Origin: Vibrio casei
GTDB lineage: Bacteria > Pseudomonadota > Gammaproteobacteria > Enterobacterales > Vibrionaceae
Reading direction: 5' to 3'
Length of the DNA: 64,000 nucleotides
Assembly: GCF_002218025.2 (NCBI RefSeq)
Contig: NZ_AP018681.1
Span: 186,001-250,000, forward strand
The translations under genes and the position numbers were made by a program. This document shows, piece after piece, positions 54,811-63,401 of the stretch (position 1 is the stretch's first letter; the number at the start of each line of letters is the position of its first letter). The notes below the pieces were generated by a model. The model ran no database searches. It was not told where the DNA came from and worked only from the letters and a program-made list of their open reading frames with translations.

Positions 54811-55653
54811 ATGAAGAAAGCGTTAGTGGTTGAAGGCGGGGCAATGCGCGGTATTTTTGCCAGTGGAGTTTTAGATAGTTTTCTTCAACATGAATATAAT
54901 CCCTTTGATTTTGTGATGGGAGTTTCAGCTGGAGCCTCTAATCTTGTTGGATATCTAGCTAATCAACCAGAACGTAGCTTTAACGTGATAACGGAGCTTG
55001 CAACCAGTCGGCAATTTTTTAATCCGCTTCGTTTTATGAAAGGTGGTGATCTTGTAGATGTTAAGTGGTTAATAGAAGAGTCAAATCGTCAATACCCTAT
55101 CGATGAAGACAAAGTATTTAACCACATTCCTTTTTTTGCCGTGGCGACTAATGTAGGAACTGGCCGCGCAGATTACTACAGAATCACCGCAGAAAATTAT
55201 ACCAAGGCGTTAGAGGCAACATCGGCACTGCCAATTGCTTATAAACATACGCCTTGTTTTTCTGGTGAATGTTATACCGATGGTGGGGTTGCTGATTCCA
55301 TTCCAGTTATTGAAGCATATCGTCGTGGTGCACGTGATATCACGGTGATCTTATCTCACCCATTAAGTTATGTAATGTTGCCACCTAAAACGACATGGTT
55401 GACGAGGAAGTTGTTTGCTCGTCATCCTCATATTGCCCGCTCGATGTTATTAAGAGCTCGAAACTACAATAAATCACTCGATTTCATTAGACATTTTCCA
55501 GAAGATGCTGTTATTCGGGTGATCGCACCACCAGAAAATTTTGCTGTTAAACGATTAACAATGAAAAAAAATATGTTGGTAGAAGGTTATGAAATGGGAT
55601 TAAATTCAGGTGAACGACATTTATCTCACCGTTTCATTACATTTAAAAATTAA
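54811..55653 (+). CDS. Patatin-like phospholipase (YjjU/RssA type)
   Basis: 280 residues. The oxyanion motif GGAMRG is at 9-14, the nucleophile S39 in GVSAGAS and the catalytic D157 in YTDGGVAD. Esterase or lipid acyl hydrolase acting in the cytoplasm or at the membrane. The ATG at 54811 follows GGGAAGGTGTGTG; a longer reading from 54769 adds a hydrophobic stretch without support. Confidence 0.88.
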   Translation: MKKALVVEGGAMRGIFASGVLDSFLQHEYNPFDFVMGVSAGASNLVGYLANQPERSFNVITELATSRQFFNPLRFMKGGDLVDVKWLIEESNRQYPIDEDKVFNHIPFFAVATNVGTGRADYYRITAENYTKALEATSALPIAYKHTPCFSGECYTDGGVADSIPVIEAYRRGARDITVILSHPLSYVMLPPKTTWLTRKLFARHPHIARSMLLRARNYNKSLDFIRHFPEDAVIRVIAPPENFAVKRLTMKKNMLVEGYEMGLNSGERHLSHRFITFKN

Positions 55654-55761
55654 GTTATTCACGCTAAGCCAATGGTGACGGGAGCTACCGATATTTAGAA
55701 AATAGTTCACATTTTCTTGTTCAAGAAATTCGATTGTCTTGGACAAATTTACCTAATTTAT

Positions 55762-55777
55762 TGTGATGTATGTCACG
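55762..55777. promoter_or_regulatory. CRP site upstream of the small secreted protein gene
   Basis: TGTGATGTATGTCACG matches TGTGA-N6-TCACA at nine of ten positions. A TATAAT starts two bases after it (55779-55784). If that is the -10 box, CRP would sit over the core promoter and repress; if transcription starts further down, it would activate. Confidence 0.7.
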
Positions 55778-55835
55778 CTATAATTAGTTTAGTGAATGTG
55801 TTCAATCTCGAACTCGTTTAAGAAAGGAGCTTATA

Positions 55836-56159
55836 ATGAAAACGTTATATACCACTATGCTAGCAACTTTAGTCTTCAGTACTGCAGCAATGGCTTCTAC
55901 TTCAACAGGAATTAAACTTGACGTGATTTCTCATGTTAGTGATCAAGCGGTAGTTAAGGTGACACAGGATGGTCAACCGTTAGCAAACTACCCAGTAGAA
56001 ATTAAAGGTTTAGGCGAACAAAATCGCATGACAGATGAAAATGGTCAATTAGTCGTAAGTAATGCGGCGGGTTCTGGTTCTAAGTATATTTTGACGGTAG
56101 AAGATGCTCAAGGCCAACAAGTTTCAGAACAAGTGTTTTTGAAAAATAAAAGACAGTAA
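55836..56159 (+). CDS. Small secreted beta-rich protein
   Basis: 107 residues with a signal peptide ending at AMA (residue 20). The mature part, VTQDGQPLANYPVEIKGLGE then MTDENGQLVV, has the pattern of carboxypeptidase-regulatory/transthyretin-like beta-sandwich domains, which often bind ligands or other proteins at the cell surface. It is a single gene behind a CRP site, with AAGAAAGGAG as ribosome site. No specific function can be assigned. Confidence 0.75.
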   Translation: MKTLYTTMLATLVFSTAAMASTSTGIKLDVISHVSDQAVVKVTQDGQPLANYPVEIKGLGEQNRMTDENGQLVVSNAAGSGSKYILTVEDAQGQQVSEQVFLKNKRQ

Positions 56160-56187
56160 TGATACTGAGAGTCAAGATACTAGTAAT

Positions 56188-56218
56188 AAAAATGCCGCTA
56201 TATAGCGGCATTTTTATT
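56188..56218. terminator. Bidirectional terminator
   Basis: AAATGCCGCTA and its exact inverse, with a 2-4 base loop and A/T runs on both sides, between convergent genes. Confidence 0.92.
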
Positions 56219-56230
56219 TTAAAGATGGAG

Positions 56231-57670
56231 TTAAGCGGTTTGTTGCTTTAACTCAGGTTCCGCAGTTTGCTCTTGTGTGTTAGGTTCAATTGGGTCACAT
56301 TTGTCAACAAACCAACCCATGTATGAGGTTACAATGGTGACGATGATACATACAAAACTTAACCACATAAAAGGGGCATAAGACAAGGTTGCTACGCCTA
56401 GAATACTTGCCATATAAATCCCATTGTCACTCCATGGCACCATACCAGAAGTTAATGTGCCACCAAACTCGGCATTACGCGATAAATTCTTACGCTTATA
56501 ACCTAGGCGGTCGTAATTTTTGGCGCATATTTTGGGTGTCAGAATTAATGATACATACATCGCTGAACCAAAAACATTGCCCATAAAAGCGGTGGCTATT
56601 GTACTAGAAGCAAGTGAACCGGCGCTTTTTACACGGTTCTCAAACAACTTGGCGATGGTTTCGAGTAGTCCTACTTTATCAAGTAAACCACCAAAACCCA
56701 GTCCAAAGACGATAACGGCAACCGAGCCTAACATGGAAGACATGCCACCACGGTTAAGAATTGAGTCAATAAACCCAACACCAGAATCAATATTGTACGG
56801 AGCCCAAGCGGTATTAAACGCTTGCAAGAAGTCGATATCTTGAACCATCACAGCCCACACTACACCCAATAAAGAGCCAAAGCTGATCACTGGGAAAGAA
56901 GGCATTCTCATGGCTAGCAAACCTAATACAATGATAACTGGTATAAAGGAAAGCGGGGTGATATTGAATTGCACTTCCATTGAATCAATAACGCCTTGTA
57001 CCTGTGACATATCCACTTGACCAGCGTAGTGAAGCCCGAAAGCGGTAAACATGATTCCGGTAATGATGTAGCTAATCAGAGCAATGGGTAACATCCCTTT
57101 GATGTGTTCCATGACTTCAACATTCGACATAGAAGAGGCAAGAATCACAGAATCCGAAAGAGGTGACATTTTATCGCCAAAATAACAGCCAGACAGTACA
57201 GCGCCAGCAGTCACAGGGGCAGGAACACCTAATCCATGTCCAATTCCCATCATGGCAATACCTGCGGTGCCTGCTGCTCCCCAAGAGGTTCCGGTTGCTA
57301 GAGCCGTGAGAGAGCAAATAATCATGGTTGCAAGTAAGAAAATAGAAGGATGAATGGCTTTAAGACCATAATAAATGATGGTTGGAACTATGCCGCCAGA
57401 AATCCATGTTCCGACCAATGCGCCAACAGCAAGCAATATTAAAACCGCGCCTAAACCGTTTGAAATACCGTTGAGAGCCGCTTTTTCTAAGTCTTTATAT
57501 TGATGACCTAAGTAGATACCAAGCCCAATAATGATGAACCAACCAATGTACAACGCGAGTTGTATGGGTAAATCGAGTTCTGCTGTAAAAGAAAATGCCA
57601 GCAGCAAGAACAAGCCTAAAGAAATAATGACTTGCATCAAGCTGGGTAGTTTTGGTTTATTGTGCTTCAT
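56231..57670 (-). CDS. NhaC-family Na+/H+ antiporter
   Basis: 479 residues with about 12 membrane segments. Typical blocks are GTSWGAAGTAGIAMMGIG and GCYFGDKMSPLSDSVILAS, the latter with conserved charged residues of ion translocation. The family exchanges Na+ for H+, and some members carry amino acids such as lysine, malate or arginine/ornithine. A leader region upstream was examined for a lysine riboswitch without a convincing match. Confidence 0.87.
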   Translation of the reverse strand: MKHNKPKLPSLMQVIISLGLFLLLAFSFTAELDLPIQLALYIGWFIIIGLGIYLGHQYKDLEKAALNGISNGLGAVLILLAVGALVGTWISGGIVPTIIYYGLKAIHPSIFLLATMIICSLTALATGTSWGAAGTAGIAMMGIGHGLGVPAPVTAGAVLSGCYFGDKMSPLSDSVILASSMSNVEVMEHIKGMLPIALISYIITGIMFTAFGLHYAGQVDMSQVQGVIDSMEVQFNITPLSFIPVIIVLGLLAMRMPSFPVISFGSLLGVVWAVMVQDIDFLQAFNTAWAPYNIDSGVGFIDSILNRGGMSSMLGSVAVIVFGLGFGGLLDKVGLLETIAKLFENRVKSAGSLASSTIATAFMGNVFGSAMYVSLILTPKICAKNYDRLGYKRKNLSRNAEFGGTLTSGMVPWSDNGIYMASILGVATLSYAPFMWLSFVCIIVTIVTSYMGWFVDKCDPIEPNTQEQTAEPELKQQTA

Positions 57671-57997
57671 TTGAGCCTCATATTAGTTTTTTGGGCTAAG
57701 GATCTAGTGTCCTTGTTCGTAACCGACACGCACTTTACCTTATGAACAGTCATATATCGAAAGCTTATGTCCATATTGTGATTATCATCTTTAATTAATG
57801 AGGTTTTCGATATTTTATGTTGATAATTTGTGTTGCCTTTGGGGTAAGTTTGTTTAGTGATACGATTTTTTGTGAGAGGCATGGGCTGAATGACGATTTT
57901 GAGCCGAGTTTTCATCTGGTGGGTGGTGTGGTCGCTAGCCTCTAGTTCATATTCAGTGCTAAAGTAAATATAGTTTTTTATTCTGGTAAGATTAAAT
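57671..57997. other. Divergent intergenic region of about 330 bases
   Basis: Lies between the NhaC and DUF808 genes. No riboswitch, operator or repeat was recognised with confidence. A small hairpin (AAGGA/TCCTT, about 57696-57712) occurs in the NhaC leader. A long minus-strand open frame here overlaps the start of the DUF808 gene and is not a gene. Confidence 0.45.
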
Positions 57998-58930
57998 ATG
58001 GCAGGTTTAAGTTTATTAACATTGTTAGATGATATCGCTTCCGTTTTAGATGATGTTGCCTTGATGTCTAAAGTGGCAGCAAAAAAAACGGCAGGTGTCT
58101 TAGGGGATGATTTAGCCTTAAATGCCCAACAGGTCACAGGTATCCGTGCTGAGCGTGAAATCCCAGTTGTTTGGTCAGTGGCTAAAGGCTCATTTCGAAA
58201 TAAATTGATACTGGTGCCTGCCGCTTTACTGGTGAGTGCTTTCGCGCCTTGGTTGATCATGCCTGTTTTATTAGTGGGGGGATTATATTTATGTTACGAA
58301 GGTGCTGAAAAAGTACTCGAAAAATATTTACCGCATCATAATCAGGAAAAAAATGAATCTACCCATGATTCTGAAATCCTCGAAGGCATGCCGGAAGATT
58401 TAATAGCCTTTGAGAAAAAGAAAGTGAAAGGCGCAATACGAACCGACTTTATTCTTTCTCTCGAAATTATAGTGATAACGTTAGGTATTGTTCAGGGGCA
58501 TCCGCAGTTAACACAAATTGTGGTGGTGAGTTTGATTGCCTTTATTATGACTTGTGGGGTTTACGGTTTGGTGGCAGGGATCGTGAAACTGGATGATCTA
58601 GGGTTTTACTTTCAACGAAAAAGTGAAGGTAAAGGTGCGCTTAACTTTTTAGGCAATAGCTTAGTTTCAACTGCGCCAAAGTTAATGAAATTGCTAACCG
58701 TTGTCGGAACGGTGGCGATGTTTTTAGTCGGCGGCGGTATTATTGAACATAGTATTCCTGCTGTGCATCATTTTACGGAGGCATTATTTTCACCTCTTTC
58801 GGCTCAACCTATATTAGGAAGTGTTTTTCCTTATTTGTTAACTGGTGTGCTTGGTCTATTGGCTGGAGCAATATTAGTCGGCATTTTTACTCTCTTTGGC
58901 TTAGTCAAACAGAGGGTTTTTCGTCGTTAA
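57998..58930 (+). CDS. DUF808 membrane protein (YedI-like)
   Basis: 310 residues. The N-terminal block MAGLSLLTLLDDIASVLDDV and the segment TAGVLGDDLALNAQQVTGIRA (shortened here: KTAGVLGDDLALNAQQ) define the family. Several membrane segments lie at about 67-90, 150-190 and 225-305. The function is unknown in all species. The start has only a weak ribosome site (GGTAAG), but matches the family N-terminus exactly. Confidence 0.9.
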   Translation: MAGLSLLTLLDDIASVLDDVALMSKVAAKKTAGVLGDDLALNAQQVTGIRAEREIPVVWSVAKGSFRNKLILVPAALLVSAFAPWLIMPVLLVGGLYLCYEGAEKVLEKYLPHHNQEKNESTHDSEILEGMPEDLIAFEKKKVKGAIRTDFILSLEIIVITLGIVQGHPQLTQIVVVSLIAFIMTCGVYGLVAGIVKLDDLGFYFQRKSEGKGALNFLGNSLVSTAPKLMKLLTVVGTVAMFLVGGGIIEHSIPAVHHFTEALFSPLSAQPILGSVFPYLLTGVLGLLAGAILVGIFTLFGLVKQRVFRR

Positions 58931-58997
58931 TGCTTTAAATGTCAGGTTCTATCTTGTCATTGGTATGGATGATGAGGCAACAAAGTAAGGCATTATT

Positions 58998-59063
58998 ATG
59001 AGTGTAAACGGAAAATATCAAAATGGAGGGCTATGCTTAGCATGTTGCTCTTCATTTGGATAG
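58998..59063 (+). CDS. Possible 21-residue leader peptide (uncertain)
   Basis: ATG at 58998, nine bases after AAGG, encodes MSVNGKYQNGGLCLACCSSFG and stops at 59063 inside the ribosome site of the next gene. The position just before a lipoprotein gene would suit translational coupling. A competing frame starting at 59033 after GGAGGG overlaps it, so neither is certain. Confidence 0.25.
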   Translation: MSVNGKYQNGGLCLACCSSFG

Positions 59064-59072
59064 GAGGCCGTC

Positions 59073-59951
59073 ATGAAACAGACTTCCTTGTTTGTCGACA
59101 TGAAAAGCTTATTAATATTGTGGTTAGTTTGGCTATTGCCTCTTTTCGGATGTAGTCAAACGACGTTACCGCTTTCTTCACCATCAAAGTACGACTCGCC
59201 AACGGAAATACGTACTTCTAATCAGTTAAATTCTCAGTCTGTTGAGTTACAGACAACATCTTCGTTTCAAAAAGGCCTTGTTCCTCGTACGCCAGAGATT
59301 GCTACAATAGAGTCAGTTGATCGTCACTGTCAGATGATTAATGACGAAATAACCTTGCCGGTTAACTGCCATTTTAGTCATCAAGGTAAGCATTCTGAGC
59401 TTGTCTTGTATTTTGGTCACTTTGATAATTCTCATTACTATATGGCGGTGTTGTCACCGAATTTGATTGCGCCATATTGTTACATCGTGAATAGATACCA
59501 GCAAAAGGGTTCGGTGATCGCTGTACTTTATGATACGCAAATTCAACGCCATTATTCTTGCCGTGATAAACAATGGGGAAGGTGGGAGAGTCTGAAAGAG
59601 GAACAATTGTCTCCTTTCGTTCAATTTACTTTAGCGTGCACGAACAATGAAACGGCGCCGTTTAAAGTATTCACATGTGCAATGGATTGGTTTCAAGACA
59701 TCCCAGTTCTTGTGCTCAGTTTTACGAGTATGAATGATGTTGATCAAAGGCCCGATACGCCTATGAATAAAACCATTAAGCGCTTTTGCCATGTCGGATT
59801 AAAACACTATGGAGAAGCGCTGTATTTAATGGAAGTTCCCAGTTTTAATTTAGCGAAGGTGACGCATTGTAATGGTCAAAGTTCATCGGAATGGTTTCCA
59901 ATTGACGATGAAAAAGAAGCGGAAGCAGACCGTGAGAAAAGAGTGATTTAG
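59073..59951 (+). CDS. Hypothetical lipoprotein
   Basis: 292 residues. A hydrophobic N-terminus ends in the lipobox LPLFGC (Cys near residue 27), so the mature protein is probably lipid-anchored. A low-complexity Ser/Thr/Gln linker (about 28-75) precedes a Cys-rich domain (about 85-280) with paired CQM...NCHF, PYCYI, HYSC and TCAM elements, which suggest disulfides. The ribosome site AGGAGGCCGTC is strong. No family was recognised. Confidence 0.72.
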   Translation: MKQTSLFVDMKSLLILWLVWLLPLFGCSQTTLPLSSPSKYDSPTEIRTSNQLNSQSVELQTTSSFQKGLVPRTPEIATIESVDRHCQMINDEITLPVNCHFSHQGKHSELVLYFGHFDNSHYYMAVLSPNLIAPYCYIVNRYQQKGSVIAVLYDTQIQRHYSCRDKQWGRWESLKEEQLSPFVQFTLACTNNETAPFKVFTCAMDWFQDIPVLVLSFTSMNDVDQRPDTPMNKTIKRFCHVGLKHYGEALYLMEVPSFNLAKVTHCNGQSSSEWFPIDDEKEAEADREKRVI

Positions 59952-60048
59952 ACCAAACGACTCCAACATAAAATAGTGTCACATAAAGAATGTAAGGCAC
60001 AGATATTTAAGAAAAAGTCATTTGGTTTATGGGGGAGGACTGGTGTTA

Positions 60049-60414
60049 TTACGCGTTGATGATATCTTGCTCTAAATATTGAATAATGTCGTTAGACTCA
60101 TACATCCACGTTACCTCACCTTGGTTTTCAATGCGTAAGCAAGGGACTTTTACTGCGCCGCCACCTTCTAATAATTGTTGGCGATTGGCTGGATTATTTT
60201 TGGCATCTTTTAATTGGATATTAAGGCTATTTCGTTTGATTGAACGACGAACTTTGACACAAAAAGGGCAGGCTTCAAATTGATATAACGCCAAATTTTG
60301 AGTTTTTTCGTCAAGTTTTTGTTGCTCTTCCGCAGAGCGTTTGGTACCTGATGGTGAAAAAATAAAGTTTAAAAGTAAGATAATGCGTCCTAAGACCCAG
60401 CGAATGATAGCCAT
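60049..60414 (-). CDS. Membrane-anchored glutaredoxin-like protein
   Basis: 121 residues. An N-terminal hydrophobic stretch (about 4-22, WVLGRIILLLNFIF) is followed by a glutaredoxin/GST-N-like thioredoxin fold with redox motif CPFC (53-56) and the later VPCLRIENQGE cis-Pro block. The protein probably reduces disulfides or mixed glutathione disulfides at the membrane. It has a close, soluble paralogue at 60632-60889. Confidence 0.87.
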   Translation of the reverse strand: MAIIRWVLGRIILLLNFIFSPSGTKRSAEEQQKLDEKTQNLALYQFEACPFCVKVRRSIKRNSLNIQLKDAKNNPANRQQLLEGGGAVKVPCLRIENQGEVTWMYESNDIIQYLEQDIINA

Positions 60415-60631
60415 GGTAATCCTTGTATTAATTGACAGAATCTCAGTGAGTAAAAAAGCGTTATTAAATGATACCTTTTGGTGAGACTTGAGTATAAGAT
60501 GAATGATAAAGCAATGTTTACAGTAGGTGTAGTGCTTAAAATGAAGAATGTTATAGGAGTTGTGATTTAGACAGAAATTTGAAAATAAAAAGGCTGAACA
60601 ATTCAGCCTTTGAAAGGATTCAAGCTAGAAA
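60415..60631. other. Intergenic region between the glutaredoxin-like genes
   Basis: Contains the terminator of the second gene and presumably the promoter of the first. No other feature recognised. Confidence 0.4.
60581..60611 (-). terminator. Terminator after the soluble glutaredoxin gene
   Basis: On the minus strand AAAGGCTGAA/TTCAGCCTTT with a 3-base loop is followed by TTTTATTTTC. Confidence 0.88.
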
Positions 60632-60889
60632 TTACAACGCTTTCAAATAATCGATGATGGCATCCGATTCATACATCCAAGTCACCTCACCTTGTTTTTC
60701 AATACGTAAACAAGGTACTTGGCCTTTACCACCGCCGGCAAGTTGTTCCTCACGAAATTCTGGGTTTTGGCGTGTTTCTCGTAGTTCAATATCCAGACTC
60801 AGTTCTGCCATAGCACGACGTACTTTTTGGCAGTATGGGCAAGTTTCGAAATGATAAAGCGCTAATCCTTGGGTTTTAGCATCGGCCAT
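60632..60889 (-). CDS. Soluble glutaredoxin
   Basis: 85 residues in one glutaredoxin domain with active site CPYC (18-21), VPCLRIEKQGE with the cis-Pro, and a C-terminal helix. It shares long identical stretches with the membrane-anchored paralogue, including the GEVTWMYES block, so the pair arose by local duplication. Confidence 0.9.
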   Translation of the reverse strand: MADAKTQGLALYHFETCPYCQKVRRAMAELSLDIELRETRQNPEFREEQLAGGGKGQVPCLRIEKQGEVTWMYESDAIIDYLKAL

Positions 60890-60924
60890 GTGGCTCTCCT
60901 TTGAGTAAGATGAATACTAACGAT

Positions 60925-61263
60925 TTAAATTTTAATGTTACTTAAACCGAGCAGATCAATATAAGCACTGTTACATTTATATTTTTCAGAAAGTTGATCT
61001 TCGGATTTGAACTTTGAAATATTTTGGTCACGTGCAATTTCAGATAATTTGTCATTCACCAATACTTTGAACTTATCACTGTAGGTATACCACTGCATTT
61101 CATAATTTTTAGTTAAATAGGAACCAATTTTATAACTATCTTCTTTATGCAAGTAACTGCATACAAAATATCGAGTGACATCAGGATCTGATAAGGTTTT
61201 GGGTGCAGCACTTGCTGACATTGCAAATAAGAGCGTTGAAAAAAGTGTGATAAAGCGAAGCAT
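60925..61263 (-). CDS. Small hypothetical exported protein
   Basis: 112 residues with a signal peptide ending at ASA (residue 19). The mature part has two Cys (CSY and CNS), probably a disulfide, and is otherwise charged and polar. No family recognised. A GGAAGAC ribosome site lies before the ATG. Confidence 0.7.
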   Translation of the reverse strand: MLRFITLFSTLLFAMSASAAPKTLSDPDVTRYFVCSYLHKEDSYKIGSYLTKNYEMQWYTYSDKFKVLVNDKLSEIARDQNISKFKSEDQLSEKYKCNSAYIDLLGLSNIKI

Positions 61264-61396
61264 CCGTCTTCCTTACATTCAGGGTGAATTTGAATAATGT
61301 TTGTCATCATAACAAACAATGGTGGATATACCATATTTGTCAGTCACCATTTAGAATTGACCAATACAATTCACATAGAATCTCTTTAGTAGGGAG

Positions 61397-61930
61397 TTAT
61401 TCTTGTAATGTTTCCCAGCTTATTTCACATTGGCTGTTATCGGCGCTGATGTATGCGCTATTTCCGGACAGCATAACTCCAATATCGAGCGTTCGAGCGA
61501 TCATCTTGCTGAAATCTTGAATTCCGACATTATCAAAGCGTACGACTTCTGCTTTCAGTTGGGAAAATTTAGTCTGATTTTGTTTCCACCAAACATCGGA
61601 TTTTGTGTTAAAGCTGTAAACCTTGACTTGTTTTGCGAGTCGAGTCGCTTTTTTGATACGCTCAGGATCCGGTTCACCGGCTTCAATCCAAACTTGAATC
61701 TGATCATCGAGAGATTTTAACCAAATGTCCGGTTCTTCAATGCTTGAAAGCCCCTTAGTAAATTGCAAACCAGGCTGTGCATTCAAGCAAAAAGCAAGGA
61801 CACGAGCCATCATGCGATCTTCACTTTCAGAAGGATGTTGGGCGATAGTAAGATTTAATGAATCGTAATAATCTTGATTCATATCGGTTAGCGCGATACG
61901 AAATTTATAAATGGTTGGTTTTAAAGCCAT
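61397..61930 (-). CDS. yaeQ: YaeQ family protein
   Basis: 177 residues starting at MALKPTIYKFRIALTD, the conserved N-terminus of YaeQ. Further blocks are HPSESEDRMMARVLAFCL, PDIWLKSLDD and the VWIEAGEPDPERIKKA motif of the PD-(D/E)XK nuclease-like fold. Suppresses loss of RfaH when overproduced in E. coli; its activity is unknown. A longer upstream frame to 62089 was rejected because the family begins at this ATG. Confidence 0.92.
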   Translation of the reverse strand: MALKPTIYKFRIALTDMNQDYYDSLNLTIAQHPSESEDRMMARVLAFCLNAQPGLQFTKGLSSIEEPDIWLKSLDDQIQVWIEAGEPDPERIKKATRLAKQVKVYSFNTKSDVWWKQNQTKFSQLKAEVVRFDNVGIQDFSKMIARTLDIGVMLSGNSAYISADNSQCEISWETLQE

Positions 61931-62183
61931 GAGAATTCTATTGTGATGGAAAGTGTTGCCATTGTACGTGATTCTTTTATATGCAGGGATGTTTTTATTG
62001 GCGTTAGGGTATTTGTTATTTCGTAATTTGTACTTTACATGGTTTTTAATGACGGCTTGTATTATTTCATGGTTTATATTTTTGTCCATAGCCTTACTTT
62101 TGAGAGCGGCTGCACAATGATATGCAACCGTTTGCTTTTTCCGTACAATACTGAGGATTTTTTATCTTTAAGTAAGGTTTTTT

Positions 62184-63044
62184 ATGAAATGGTATAAAGT
62201 GATATTTGTCTCGGTATTTGCTTTGGCTTTTAGTGTGGTTACTCAAGCATCTGCAATGAAGAGTGTTACGGTTAATAGTCATCAGGTACCTTTACAGCCG
62301 ATTATTATTCAAGGGCCAATGCCAATTGAAGCGCAACACTTTGCGGCACTTTTAAAAGACGTTTCAATTGAAAAAACTGGCTCATTTGTTTTTTATAAAG
62401 GCACCTTAAATGGCTACCCAGTGATTGTAAGCCAAACCGGTAAAGGCTTAGAGAACACAGCAGCGGCGACCGCGATTGCGATTGAGCGCTATAAGCCGTT
62501 GGCGATTATCAACCAAGGTACTTCTGGCGGACACGATCCAAAATTAGCCGTCGGCGATATTGTGCTAGGTAAGCGTGTGGTAAATATCGGCAACCTAAAA
62601 ACACCAAGTAAAAAAGCCACTGAAGGCTCGAATTCGCTAACATGGATCCCAATGGATATCATGGCCTCTTCAGGTAGTGCGGGTTCAGACGATGCTAACA
62701 AAATCCGTTACTATGAAGGTAGCCCTGAACTACTCGCCATTGCTAAACAAGTCAAATACCAGAACGGTAAAGTGGTAGAAGGCACGGTTGGTTCTGCGAA
62801 CTTCTGGAATAGCGAACTTGACCGTATTACATGGTTCCATGAAAACTTCGGCACTAGTGTAGAAGAGATGGAAGGCGCATCAGTGGCACAAATTGCCGAG
62901 GCTTATAAAGTACCATTCTTATCGATTCGCATTTTGTCGAACAACATCACCAATGGTGGTCATTACGATCCGAATACCGCAACAGAATGCCAAGCGTTTG
63001 TAAAAGATGTCATGGTGAAATACATCGAGACACTGCAAAAATAG
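62184..63044 (+). CDS. Periplasmic nucleosidase-like protein (MTAN/PNP fold)
   Basis: 286 residues with a signal peptide ending at ASA (residue 24). The body resembles MTA/SAH nucleosidase: IIIQGPMPIEAQHF carries E49 and TGKGLENTAAATA the ribose/phosphate loop, INQGTSGGHDP the purine-site loop, and EEMEGASVAQIAEAYKVPF the Met-Glu that binds ribose. The position of the catalytic Asp (RAISD in E. coli MTAN) reads RILSNN, with N253. Either another residue protonates the purine, or it binds rather than cleaves its ligand. Confidence 0.85.
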   Translation: MKWYKVIFVSVFALAFSVVTQASAMKSVTVNSHQVPLQPIIIQGPMPIEAQHFAALLKDVSIEKTGSFVFYKGTLNGYPVIVSQTGKGLENTAAATAIAIERYKPLAIINQGTSGGHDPKLAVGDIVLGKRVVNIGNLKTPSKKATEGSNSLTWIPMDIMASSGSAGSDDANKIRYYEGSPELLAIAKQVKYQNGKVVEGTVGSANFWNSELDRITWFHENFGTSVEEMEGASVAQIAEAYKVPFLSIRILSNNITNGGHYDPNTATECQAFVKDVMVKYIETLQK

Positions 63045-63074
63045 AAGACAAACACTTAACCTCCGAAGAGGTTA

Positions 63075-63341
63075 TATACCCAAGTAACTTAAAGGTGCGA
63101 GTTTCAGCAAGAATAAAACAAGCTTTAGGCAAGGCAAATTGAATATGAGCATAGTTATTCTATCTCTGTTCAATTTAACGCAGCATAAAGCTTGTTTTAA
63201 CTTGCCCTTCGGGAGCTTCATTCAAACCTTTATGCCGCGTCAGATTGGTTTGAAAGGTGCCCACATTCCTTCGCCAATCCTCCTTGCCTAAAGGCTTGGA
63301 TGATAGCTCTGAATTCTGCACCTTGAAGTCACTTGGGTATA
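63075..63341. mobile_element. MITE-like repeat, 267 bp
   Basis: The ends are imperfect inverted repeats: TATACCCAAGTAACTTAAAG on the left and, in reverse, TATACCCAAGTGACTTCAAG on the right. Inside, TAAAACAAGCTTTA (63114-63127) is repeated inverted at 63186-63199, and a further ATTCAAACC/GGTTTGAA pair lies further right. It encodes no protein. The ends match those of the 75-bp element at 39806-39880. It resembles a non-autonomous, strongly structured element common between Vibrio genes. Confidence 0.72.
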
Positions 63342-63346
63342 CAGTT

Positions 63347-63385
63347 AAAAGCCTTGAGATTATTGTGTCTCAAGGCTTTTTCATT
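63347..63385. terminator. Bidirectional terminator
   Basis: A perfect 13-bp stem AAAAGCCTTGAGA / TCTCAAGGCTTTT with T-runs on both strands, between convergent genes and directly after the MITE-like repeat. Confidence 0.93.
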
Positions 63386-63401
63386 TTTGTTGGAACGAGT
63401 A

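Noticed and set aside
57671..57997. Possible lysine riboswitch in the leader of the NhaC-family gene
   Set aside because: Some NhaC relatives are lysine carriers with such a switch, but the conserved core elements were not found when the leader was read on the minus strand.
57667..58260. A 197-codon minus-strand open frame between NhaC and DUF808 genes
   Set aside because: It overlaps the start of the well-supported DUF808 gene, has no ribosome site and no protein-like pattern.
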